Below are positions 9,402 through 15,097 of a DNA stretch of 17,136 nucleotides, in pieces. The DNA is taken from assembly GCA_039805565.1 (NCBI GenBank), contig JBDLTZ010000040.1:1-17136 (forward strand). Direction: 5' to 3'. Source of the stretch: CALJIC01 sp039805565 (GTDB lineage: Bacteria > Chloroflexota > Chloroflexia > Chloroflexales > Roseiflexaceae). Both the position numbers and the translations under genes were made by a program. Numbering within the stretch: the first letter of the stretch is position 1; every line of letters starts with the position of its first letter. The notes under the pieces were generated by a model. The model had not been told where the DNA came from. It did not search any database and worked only from the letters and a program-made list of their open reading frames with translations.

Positions 9402-9502
9402 CGTGTAGGGGAGTAGCCACCTGACACAACAGGCGGGCGGTCGTCATCACGGGGCACAACCCCCGGCCGCCCATCGGCACACGATGTGCGATTGGCGAGA
9501 CC
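9402..9502 (+). ncRNA. Second yybP-ykoY manganese riboswitch, before the M50 protease gene
   Basis: The same core is seen as in the first switch: GGGGAGTAGCC (9408-9418), then GGTCGTCATCACGGGG (9439-9454), then GGCGAGACC (9494-9502). Between the conserved parts, CCTG/CAGG (9420-9433) and a hairpin pairing GGGCGG with CCGCCC (9434-9472) replace the first copy's arms. A further hairpin GCACACGATGTGC lies at 9477-9489. The conserved loops match the first copy almost exactly while the variable stems differ, as expected for two functional aptamers under structural selection. The pairing that closes P1 looks shorter than in the first copy. Mn2+ should favour readthrough. Confidence 0.9.
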
Positions 9503-9536
9503 AGCAGCGGCGCGGCCGTGGCGGTCTCGCCTTTTT
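9494..9536 (+). terminator. Riboswitch expression platform (intrinsic terminator 2)
   Basis: GGCGAGACC (9494-9502) is perfectly complementary to GGTCTCGCC (9523-9531). An inner CGGC-GCG-GCCG hairpin fills the loop, and T5 follows at 9532-9536. The left arm is the aptamer's 3' strand, as in the first switch. The ribosome site AGGAG lies only five bases after the T-run. Confidence 0.9.
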
Positions 9537-9551
9537 GTATAGGAGTCCAGA

Positions 9552-11054
9552 ATGAGCTGGTCGTTTCCGATCGCCCGCGTGGCGGGGATCGATATCAAAG
9601 TCCATGTGACGTTCTTCTTAATCCTGGTGCTCGGCGCTGTGCAGGGCGCGGGCGCGAACGGCCTGATGGGCGCTCTCTTCGGCGTGCTGCTGATGCTGCT
9701 GCTGTTCCTGTGCGTGACGCTGCACGAGCTCGGGCACAGCATCACGGCGCAGCGGCTCGGCATCCCGGTGCGCGAGATCGTGCTGCTGCCGCTGGGCGGG
9801 GTGGCGCTGATGTCGCGCAACCCCACCAAGGCCTGGCACGAGTTGCTGATCGCCGCCGCCGGCCCACTGGTGAACGTGGTGATCGCCGCTGTGCTGCTGC
9901 TGGTGGCCGGCACGGCCGCCGCTGCGGGGCGGATCGACCTCGACGCGCTCCAGCTGCGCCCGGCGAGCCTTGAGCCCTCTGCCACCTCGCTGCTGCTCTG
10001 GCTGATCTACGCCAACGTCGCCCTGGTGCTGTTCAACATGATCCCAGCCTTCCCGCTCGACGGCGGGCGCATCTTCCGGGCGCTCATGGCCCTGGCGATC
10101 GGCTTCCCCCGGGCCACCCGCGTGGCGACGGCGGTGGGCCAGATCATCGCGATCGTACTGGGTGTCTACGGTGTGACGAGCGGCAACTTCGTGCTGGCCC
10201 TGGTGGCGGTGTTCATCTTCTTCGGCGCCGGCCAGGAGAACGCCGAGGGCCAGGCGCGCACGATGCTGACGACGCTGCGCGTTGGAGACGCCTACAACCG
10301 CTACGCGCTCACGTTGAGCGCGAGCGACCGGGTCAGCAAGGTGGTGAGCTACATCCTCACTAGCTACCAGCCGGACTTCGCGGTGATCCACGGCGGTGGG
10401 CCGGCCGGCATCGTGACGCGCGACGATGTGCTGCGGGCGCTGGCCACCGGCGGCGGCGATGCCTTCGTGACGCAGATCATGCAGCGCAACTTCGTACGGG
10501 TGGACGCGAACGAGACGCTGGACCGGGTGCGCGAGATCATGGCAGAGCGCGGGGTGCGCATTGTGGCTGTCTACAGCGGTGAAGCGTACCTGGGCCTCGT
10601 GAGCCTGGACGACATGGCTGAGGCGCACGCGGTGCTGACCTTCATGGAGCGCCAGAAGAATGGCGTCGGGCGTCAGCAGCCCACCTCGCCGCAGACGCCG
10701 TCGGGGGGTGTTCCGGGCGACGAGGGCGCGGCGCCCGCCGGAGTGACGACCTGGTCGGATGTGCCGGGCGGGGCGACGGTAGGGGCACAGGAGCGGGAGG
10801 AGCCCGAGGTCTCGCCGGAGCGGACTGTGGCGGAGCCTGAGGTCTCGCCGGAGCGGACTGTGGCGGAGCCCGAGGTCTCGCCGGAGCGGCGGGCGCTGGA
10901 GCAGGAGCTGCAGGCGAAGCGCCGCCGGCTGTACGCGCTGGACATGCAGTACCGCTACTTCGGCAGCAATACCCCGCCACAGATCACGGCGGAGCTGGAG
11001 CAGCTGCGGCGCGATGTGGCCGAGCTCGAGGCAAGGACGAGCGCTGAAGGCTGA
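9552..11054 (+). CDS. M50-family (site-2-protease type) membrane metalloprotease with CBS domains and coiled-coil tail
   Basis: 500 residues; AGGAG at 9541 stands six bases before the ATG. Site-2-type enzymes cut transmembrane segments of signalling proteins. Zinc ligands and catalytic Glu are in HELGH (58-62); the third ligand is Asp170 in FPLDGGR (167-173, the NPDG-like motif). About six hydrophobic segments lie between 15 and 228. Residues 240-360 look like a CBS pair, including GIVTRDDVLRAL and GLVSLDDMAEAH, which often sense adenine nucleotides or metal state. Residues 370-416 are a low-complexity linker, and 417-443 are tandem EPEVSPERTVA repeats. The last part (447-495) is a helical hairpin with YFGSNTPPQITAELEQLRRD. 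The subfamily matches SpoIVFB/Rip3-like proteases. Substrates are unknown; riboswitch control implies a role when Mn2+ is high. Confidence 0.93.
   Translation: MSWSFPIARVAGIDIKVHVTFFLILVLGAVQGAGANGLMGALFGVLLMLLLFLCVTLHELGHSITAQRLGIPVREIVLLPLGGVALMSRNPTKAWHELLIAAAGPLVNVVIAAVLLLVAGTAAAAGRIDLDALQLRPASLEPSATSLLLWLIYANVALVLFNMIPAFPLDGGRIFRALMALAIGFPRATRVATAVGQIIAIVLGVYGVTSGNFVLALVAVFIFFGAGQENAEGQARTMLTTLRVGDAYNRYALTLSASDRVSKVVSYILTSYQPDFAVIHGGGPAGIVTRDDVLRALATGGGDAFVTQIMQRNFVRVDANETLDRVREIMAERGVRIVAVYSGEAYLGLVSLDDMAEAHAVLTFMERQKNGVGRQQPTSPQTPSGGVPGDEGAAPAGVTTWSDVPGGATVGAQEREEPEVSPERTVAEPEVSPERTVAEPEVSPERRALEQELQAKRRRLYALDMQYRYFGSNTPPQITAELEQLRRDVAELEARTSAEG
10800..10889 (+). repeat. 33-base in-frame tandem repeat in the protease tail
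   Basis: Two full 33-base units and one 24-base partial unit encode EPEVSPERTVA, EPEVSPERTVA and EPEVSPER. The units differ by a single C/T change in the Pro codon, so the amplification is recent. It links the CBS part to the C-terminal helices. Confidence 0.92.
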
Positions 11055-11085
11055 ACGCCGACCGCTGAACGCTGAGCGCTAAATA
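11044..11085 (+). repeat. Degenerate heptamer array at the protease gene end
   Basis: Seven-base units in phase: CTGAAGG, CTGAACG, CCGACCG, CTGAACG, CTGAGCG, CTAAATA. The protease stop codon TGA (11052-11054) is part of the second unit, so the array starts inside the coding end. Confidence 0.7.
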
Positions 11086-11089
11086 GGCC

Positions 11090-11127
11090 GGGGAGCGATC
11101 GGAGCTGTACCGTTTCGCTCTCTCCCC
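11090..11127. terminator. Possible terminator between the convergent protease and recD2 genes
   Basis: GAGCGA (11093-11098) pairs with TCGCTC (11115-11120), with further pairs outside it (GG with TC) and an inner CGG/CCG step. A GGGGAG/CTCCCC pairing is an alternative. No clear U-run follows, so support is moderate. Confidence 0.4.
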
Positions 11128-11133
11128 GTCGCT

Positions 11134-11168
11134 GCAGCGTTTGGCGTTTCTCGTTTATCGTTCGCTAA
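11134..11168 (-). repeat. Degenerate heptamer array at the recD2 gene end
   Basis: On the plus strand the units are GCAGCGT, TTGGCGT, TTCTCGT, TTATCGT, TCGCTAA, in phase. The recD2 stop codon TAA (11155-11157 on the minus strand) falls inside the unit TTATCGT. The unit sequence differs from the array at 11044, only 50 bases away. Confidence 0.6.
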
Positions 11169-13338
11169 GCCGCCATGACAGCGCGGTGTAGCGGTGCGCC
11201 ACGCGGTTATTCTTTACAGCCATGGCGAGCGCGCGCCGGTCCCCGGCCAGCACCACCAGCTGCTTGGCGCGCGTCACGCCTGTGTACACCAGGTTGCGCT
11301 GGAGCAGGACGTAGTGCTGGGTGAGCAGCGGCATGACGACGCAGGGATACTCGGCGCCCTGCGATTTGTGGACCGAGATGGCGTAGGCGAGCGTCAGCTC
11401 GTCCAGCAGCCCGAAGTCGTAGGCTACGTCGCGCACGCCGTCGTAGCGGACGGTGAGCAGCTGCTCCTCGTGATCGATCGCCGCCACCTCCCCGATATCC
11501 CCGTTGTAGACGTCCAGGTCGTAGTTGTTGCGCTGCTGGAGCACGCGGTCGCCCACGCGGAAGACCGTGGCGCCGAAGCGGTGCTCGGCTAGGCCCGGCG
11601 CCGCTGGGTTCAGCGCCTCCTGGAGCGCGGCGTTGAGCCCGGCCACGCCCGCCGCTCCGCGGTGGGTGGGGGTGAGCACCTGGATATCGCGGCGCGGGTC
11701 CAGACCGAAGCGCGCTGGGGCACGCCGGGCCACCAGGTCCACCACCAGCTCGGCGCAGCGCTCCGGCTCCGGCTCGGGGAAGAAGAAGAAGTCGTCGAAC
11801 CCTGCGCCCTCCTGCCCGCCCGCGCGCGGCATCTCACCGCGGTTGATGCGGTGCGCGTTGGTCACGATTCCGCTGCCCTCGGCCTGGCGGAAGATCGCGT
11901 CGAGGTGTACGCTCGGCACTGCCCCGCTCTCCAGGATGTCGCGCAGGACGCGCCCGGCTCCCACGCTAGGGAGCTGATCCGCGTCGCCCACCAGCAGCAG
12001 GTGAGCGTCAGGCGGGACAGCCTTGAGCAGGTGGTTGGCCAGCAGCACGTCGAGCATGCTCACCTCGTCCACCACCACCACGCGCGCCTCAAGCGGGTTC
12101 TCGGCGTTGCGCTTGAAGTGTGGCCCGCCCACCGGCGAGAACTCCAGCAGCCGATGGATGGTCTTGGCCTCGGCCCCGGCGGCCTCACTCAGGCGCTTGG
12201 CGGCGCGGCCGGTGGGTGAGGCCAGCACGAACGGGTCGCCGCGCTGCTTGAGCGACATGATCACCGTGCGTAGCGAGGTGGTCTTCCCGGTACCCGGTCC
12301 GCCCGTCAGCACGCTGACCTTCTGCGTGAGCGCCATAACCACCGCCTCGCGCTGGCGCTCGGTGAGGCCGATGCCCCGGCGGTCGGCGAGGTGCTGGAAC
12401 ACGCGCGGCCAGTTGGCGGCCCCATAGAAGCCGGCGATCGAGGAGGGCGCGGCCATGAGCTCGTGGATACGGGCGGCGACGCCGCGCTCGGCGTGAAAGA
12501 ACGGCAGCAGGTAGACGAGGCGCTCGCCGTCCCTGCGCTCGACGTGGACCTCGCGCGTGATAGCGATTGCGTCGAGCACGGCCGCCACGTCGGCCCCGGG
12601 CACCTCCAGCAGCTTCGTGGCCTGTCCCACCAGCTCGTCCCACGGCAGGAAGCAGTGGCCGTCGTCGGCGGCCTGGCTGAGGGCGTAGCGCAGCCCGGCC
12701 CCTACGCGCTGCGGCGAGTCGTGGGGGATGCCGACGCTCTGCGCGATGCGGTCGGCGGTGAGGAACCCGATGCCGTAGACGTCATCCGCCAGGCGGTAGG
12801 GGGTCTCGCGCACCACCGCGAGCGCCTGGTCGCCGTACTGCTTGTAGATCCGCACCGCGAGACCGGGCGCGATCTGGAGCTCCTGCAGGAAGATCATGAT
12901 CGCCTTGATCTGCTGCTGCTCCTCCCATGCGCGGGCGATACGCGCGACGCGCTTGGGCCCGAGGCCGGGCACCTCGCGCAGCCGCTCCGGTGTGTGGTCG
13001 ATCACGTCGAGCGTCTCGGCGCCGAAGGTGTCCACGATGCGCCGCGCCGTGACCGGGCCGACCCCCTTGATCAGGCCGGAGCCGAGGTAGCGGCGGATGC
13101 CCTCGACGGTGGCGGGCAGGACGGTGCGGTAGCGCTCGACCTCGAACTGTCGCCCGTGCTCGGGGTGGTCGACCCAGCGGCCCTCGAGCTCGACGGACTC
13201 GCCGACCTGGGCGCCGAGGAGCTTGCCGACGATCGTGACGAGGTAGCCGCGGTCGCGCGGCTGGACGCGGGCGACGGTGTAGCCGTCGGTGTCGCTCTGG
13301 TAGGTGATGCGCTCGAGGACGCCGCTGATCTGAGGCAT
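11155..13338 (-). CDS. recD2: RecD2-type ATP-dependent 5'-3' DNA helicase
   Basis: 727 residues, the usual size of stand-alone RecD2 (a superfamily 1B helicase working without RecBC in DNA repair and replication restart). An OB-like N-terminus (1-75) precedes helix-hairpin-helix motifs (LIKGVGPVTARRI, about 89-101; VPGLGPKRVARI, 123-134), which separate RecD2 from RecBCD's RecD. The motor has Walker A GGPGTGKTT (346-354), Walker B VVVDEVSMLD (421-430), motif III GDADQLPSVG (451-460), SVHKSQGAEYP (655-665) and VYTGVTRAK (684-692). A run DDFFFFPEPEPE (515-526) interrupts the motor, typical of a loop between domains. The ATG lacks a strong ribosome site. The gene is convergent with the protease, and an extended -10 lies 37 bases upstream. 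Confidence 0.95.
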   Translation of the reverse strand: MPQISGVLERITYQSDTDGYTVARVQPRDRGYLVTIVGKLLGAQVGESVELEGRWVDHPEHGRQFEVERYRTVLPATVEGIRRYLGSGLIKGVGPVTARRIVDTFGAETLDVIDHTPERLREVPGLGPKRVARIARAWEEQQQIKAIMIFLQELQIAPGLAVRIYKQYGDQALAVVRETPYRLADDVYGIGFLTADRIAQSVGIPHDSPQRVGAGLRYALSQAADDGHCFLPWDELVGQATKLLEVPGADVAAVLDAIAITREVHVERRDGERLVYLLPFFHAERGVAARIHELMAAPSSIAGFYGAANWPRVFQHLADRRGIGLTERQREAVVMALTQKVSVLTGGPGTGKTTSLRTVIMSLKQRGDPFVLASPTGRAAKRLSEAAGAEAKTIHRLLEFSPVGGPHFKRNAENPLEARVVVVDEVSMLDVLLANHLLKAVPPDAHLLLVGDADQLPSVGAGRVLRDILESGAVPSVHLDAIFRQAEGSGIVTNAHRINRGEMPRAGGQEGAGFDDFFFFPEPEPERCAELVVDLVARRAPARFGLDPRRDIQVLTPTHRGAAGVAGLNAALQEALNPAAPGLAEHRFGATVFRVGDRVLQQRNNYDLDVYNGDIGEVAAIDHEEQLLTVRYDGVRDVAYDFGLLDELTLAYAISVHKSQGAEYPCVVMPLLTQHYVLLQRNLVYTGVTRAKQLVVLAGDRRALAMAVKNNRVAHRYTALSWRLSER

Positions 13339-13374
13339 AGGGTGATTCTGGATTTTGATTGTTGGATGTGGTTC

Positions 13375-13383
13375 ATTGTAGCA
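13375..13383 (-). promoter_or_regulatory. Extended -10 promoter of recD2
   Basis: On the minus strand TGCTACAAT is a TGn extended -10 with TACAAT (five of six to TATAAT). It lies 37 bases before the recD2 start codon; transcription would start near 13368. No -35 match is seen upstream, where the DNA is G/C-rich. Confidence 0.55.
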
Positions 13384-13399
13384 TCGGCGGAGGTGATGC

Positions 13400-13440
13400 G
13401 GGGTCGGTGCGGGGACGATGCAGGGGCGGTGGGGCAGGGG
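13400..13440 (+). other. Putative G-quadruplex motif upstream of recD2
   Basis: Five separate GGGG tracts (13400-13403, 13411-13414, 13423-13426, 13431-13434, 13437-13440) with spacers of 7, 8, 4 and 2 bases on the plus strand. It lies just upstream of the recD2 -10 box. The remaining bases of the 322-base gap (13339-13660) hold the two promoters listed and a GCC/GAC-rich simple stretch at 13501-13548, with no gene. Confidence 0.5.
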
Positions 13441-13577
13441 CGCAGCAGCATACGACTCTCTGCGCTGAAGGGATCATGTGATGTTGCTGCGCCCTTACGC
13501 TGACGCCGCCGCCGACACCGACGCCGCCGACGACCCGACGACCCGGTGACACATCAGCCGTGCTGTCTCCGCGTCCC

Positions 13578-13592
13578 TGGCACGCGAGTTGC
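13578..13592 (+). promoter_or_regulatory. Sigma-54 (-24/-12) promoter-like site
   Basis: TGGCACG (13578-13584) and TTGC (13589-13592) match the -24/-12 consensus TGGCACG-N4-TTGC in all fixed positions, with 10 bases between GG and GC as required. The predicted start is near 13603, 58 bases before the GlsB-like ATG. Whether this organism has RpoN cannot be judged from the window. Confidence 0.5.
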
Positions 13593-13660
13593 GATTTTAT
13601 GAGAAGGAGGCGCCGGCCGTGGCACGGCGCCGCAGCAGGATGACTCACCGGAGGTGGTCT

Positions 13661-13975
13661 ATGGTCGCGATCAACGGCAACGAGTTCGGTCTCCTCGAGC
13701 TGATCGTGTGGCTGGTCGTGGGCGCGATCTGCGGCGTGATCGGCGAGGCCCTGGTGGGGTACAGCCCCGGCGGCCTGGTCGTATCGATCGTGGTGGGGCT
13801 GGTAGGGGCGCTGATCGGCACCTGGCTGGCGCGCCAGCTCGGCCTGCCCTCGCTGCTGACGTTCTCCTACGGCGGGCAGACGATCGAGCTGCTCTGGACA
13901 ATCCTCGGTGCCGCGCTGCTGGTGCTGCTGATGAGTCTCATCCGCAGGCCGAGGCGCACTTACCGCAGGACGTGA
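13661..13975 (+). CDS. GlsB/YeaQ/YmgE-family small membrane protein
   Basis: 104 residues with three hydrophobic segments (about 12-30, 36-55, 77-93). Gly-rich helices such as VGAICGVIGEALVGYSPGGLVVSIVVGLVGALIGTWLA are typical of the transglycosylase-associated (GlsB/YeaQ) family, linked to envelope stress; their molecular role is unclear. The C-terminus is basic (RRPRRTYRRT). GGAGGT at 13650 supports Met at 13661. An in-frame GTG at 13619 has an even better AAGGAGG site eight bases before it and would add 14 Arg-rich residues, so two starts are possible. The stop codon is formed by the first unit of a heptamer array (13971-14005). The gene stands alone between divergent recD2 and the convergent hydrolase gene. 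Confidence 0.82.
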   Translation: MVAINGNEFGLLELIVWLVVGAICGVIGEALVGYSPGGLVVSIVVGLVGALIGTWLARQLGLPSLLTFSYGGQTIELLWTILGAALLVLLMSLIRRPRRTYRRT

Positions 13976-14005
13976 GCCGTGAGGCTTGAGGCTTGAGGCG
14001 TCAGA
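13971..14005 (+). repeat. Degenerate heptamer array at the GlsB-like gene end
   Basis: Five in-phase 7-base units: CGTGAGC, CGTGAGG, CTTGAGG, CTTGAGG, CGTCAGA. The TGA stop (13973-13975) of the GlsB-like gene is within the first unit. Confidence 0.7.
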
Positions 14006-14045
14006 GCTGCCCTCGGCGTACCGTGAGATGCATCGCTTTCGGGCA

Positions 14046-14630
14046 TCAGGTTTTCTCTGCCCGTAGCTCGTGGTTCACGTCTCGTGGCTCACGGCTGCGG
14101 GTGAACCACTCACGGGCGCACTCGACGCACAGCATCACCCGGTTGTCGAGCGCCCAGCGATCGCCGCCCCGCTCGGGCATGCGCAGGTAGTGGGCGCCGA
14201 GCGTGACCCCCGCGAGGCCACAGCGCTCGCACCGACCTGCGGCCCGCCTGCGCAGGCGGCGGTCAAAGTTCGGCGGGTGGAGGTCCAGCGCGAGGTGCAC
14301 AGTGAGGCCCGCGGCCACGGGGCGCAGCGCCGGGACCAGCAGCGCCAGCAGCCATACCAGCGGCAGCGTGAGCTCAGCGCGGTGGGCGATCGAGCGCAGC
14401 GAGCCGTAGCGCGGGCGGGTGTCACCGCGCCGGATCACCGTGTGGCGGCGCCGGTCGTAGCGAGCCGCGCCAGCCAGGGACCAGTCGCCGCTGCGCAGCG
14501 CGTAGAGCAGGATATGGTCGGTGTCGATCGCCACGCCGGCCAGCGCAACCAGCGCGGCCCGCAGCGGCTTGCGCGGGTAGATCGCGGCCCCGGCGAGCGC
14601 GGCCGCGATCAGATGTGTTCGGAGTCTCAT
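14046..14630 (-). CDS. YdjM/DUF457-like membrane metal-dependent hydrolase with CxxC/CxxC (HNH-like) tail
   Basis: 194 residues. The first 120 resemble YdjM-type membrane hydrolases: RTHLIAAALAGAAIYP, then GVAIDTDHILLY with Asp36, Asp38 and His39, later His83, and TVHLALDLHPPN with His112 and Asp116, all plausible metal ligands, between hydrophobic segments at about 8-45 and 86-110. The remaining part has Cys134-Cys137 and Cys168-Cys171 around GAHYLRMPERGGDRWALDNRVMLC, which looks like a zinc-stabilised, partly degenerate HNH module. The two parts are not usually joined. Its ATG overlaps the fmdB-like stop by four bases (ATGA), so translation is coupled. The last 15 or so residues are read from a heptamer array. 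The substrate is unknown. Confidence 0.6.
   Translation of the reverse strand: MRLRTHLIAAALAGAAIYPRKPLRAALVALAGVAIDTDHILLYALRSGDWSLAGAARYDRRRHTVIRRGDTRPRYGSLRSIAHRAELTLPLVWLLALLVPALRPVAAGLTVHLALDLHPPNFDRRLRRRAAGRCERCGLAGVTLGAHYLRMPERGGDRWALDNRVMLCVECAREWFTRSREPRDVNHELRAEKT
14062..14096 (-). repeat. Degenerate heptamer array inside the hydrolase C-terminus
   Basis: On the plus strand: CGTAGCT, CGTGGTT, CACGTCT, CGTGGCT, CACGGCT, in phase. They encode SREPRDVNHEL-type residues just before the stop, so a spacer-type repeat has become coding. Confidence 0.65.
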
Positions 14631-15040
14631 GCCCAGCCGAGGTCGTCGGCGCTCTTCCCGCGGCGCTTGGCCGGAGAGCCGCCTTCGTCTTCGCCCTCCT
14701 CGCCCTCGTCGGCGCCGCCGGCCATCTCCTCCTCCATCATCTCGTCCACCATCTGGTCCCAGTCCTCGCCCGCGTCCTCGCCAAGCTCCTTGCCGAGCTT
14801 CTTAGCCCAGCGCGCGATCGACTTCGGGTCGTTCTCGTCCAGGCCGGTGAACATGCCGGGGTCAGCGAGCGACTCGGCGCGCGCCTCCTCGGATTTCAGC
14901 ACCGCCACGCGCGAGACGGCGCGCTTCACCTGCGTGCTGTTGCAGCGCGGGCAGGCCAGGCCGGGCGGATCGTTGAAGCCGTGGACCAGCTTCTGGAAGC
15001 GGCCGTTGCAGTCGGGGCAGAGGTATTCGTAGATAGGCAT
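14627..15040 (-). CDS. FmdB-family zinc ribbon protein
   Basis: 137 residues. The N-terminus MPIYEYLCPDC with Cys8/Cys11 and Cys30/Cys33 in ACPRCNS is the standard FmdB/'putative regulatory protein' zinc ribbon (40-50 residues). The remaining 90 residues are an acidic extension (DEMMEEEMAGGADEGEEG) ending in a basic SPAKRRGKSADDLGWA. It was first linked to formamidase/amidase regulation, but the real role is unsettled. The gene is 57 bases after the Nnr gene, and its TGA overlaps the next gene's ATG by four bases. The ribosome site is weak (GAGACG). It is likely part of a three-gene operon. Confidence 0.88.
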   Translation of the reverse strand: MPIYEYLCPDCNGRFQKLVHGFNDPPGLACPRCNSTQVKRAVSRVAVLKSEEARAESLADPGMFTGLDENDPKSIARWAKKLGKELGEDAGEDWDQMVDEMMEEEMAGGADEGEEGEDEGGSPAKRRGKSADDLGWA

Positions 15041-15049
15041 CGTTCGTCT

Positions 15050-15084
15050 CGTAGTTGTCAGTAATCAGCAGTGAGAGATCAGAA
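15050..15084 (-). repeat. Degenerate heptamer array between nnr and fmdB-like genes
   Basis: On the plus strand: CGTAGTT, GTCAGTA, ATCAGCA, GTGAGAG, ATCAGAA. It fills most of the 57-base spacer. Nearby, GTAATCAGC (15061-15069) is an inverted repeat of GCTGATTAC (15093-15101), which covers the Nnr stop codon. Confidence 0.5.
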
Positions 15085-15097
15085 TCCTCCGAGCTGA

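Noticed and set aside
7633..9480. Long open frame of 615 codons on the minus strand across TerC
   Set aside because: It runs antisense to a clear TerC gene and both riboswitch regions and has His/Glu/Arg-rich shadow composition with no domain.
9618..10628. 336-codon open frame antisense to the M50 protease
   Set aside because: His/Gln/Arg-rich shadow of a gene with clear catalytic motifs.
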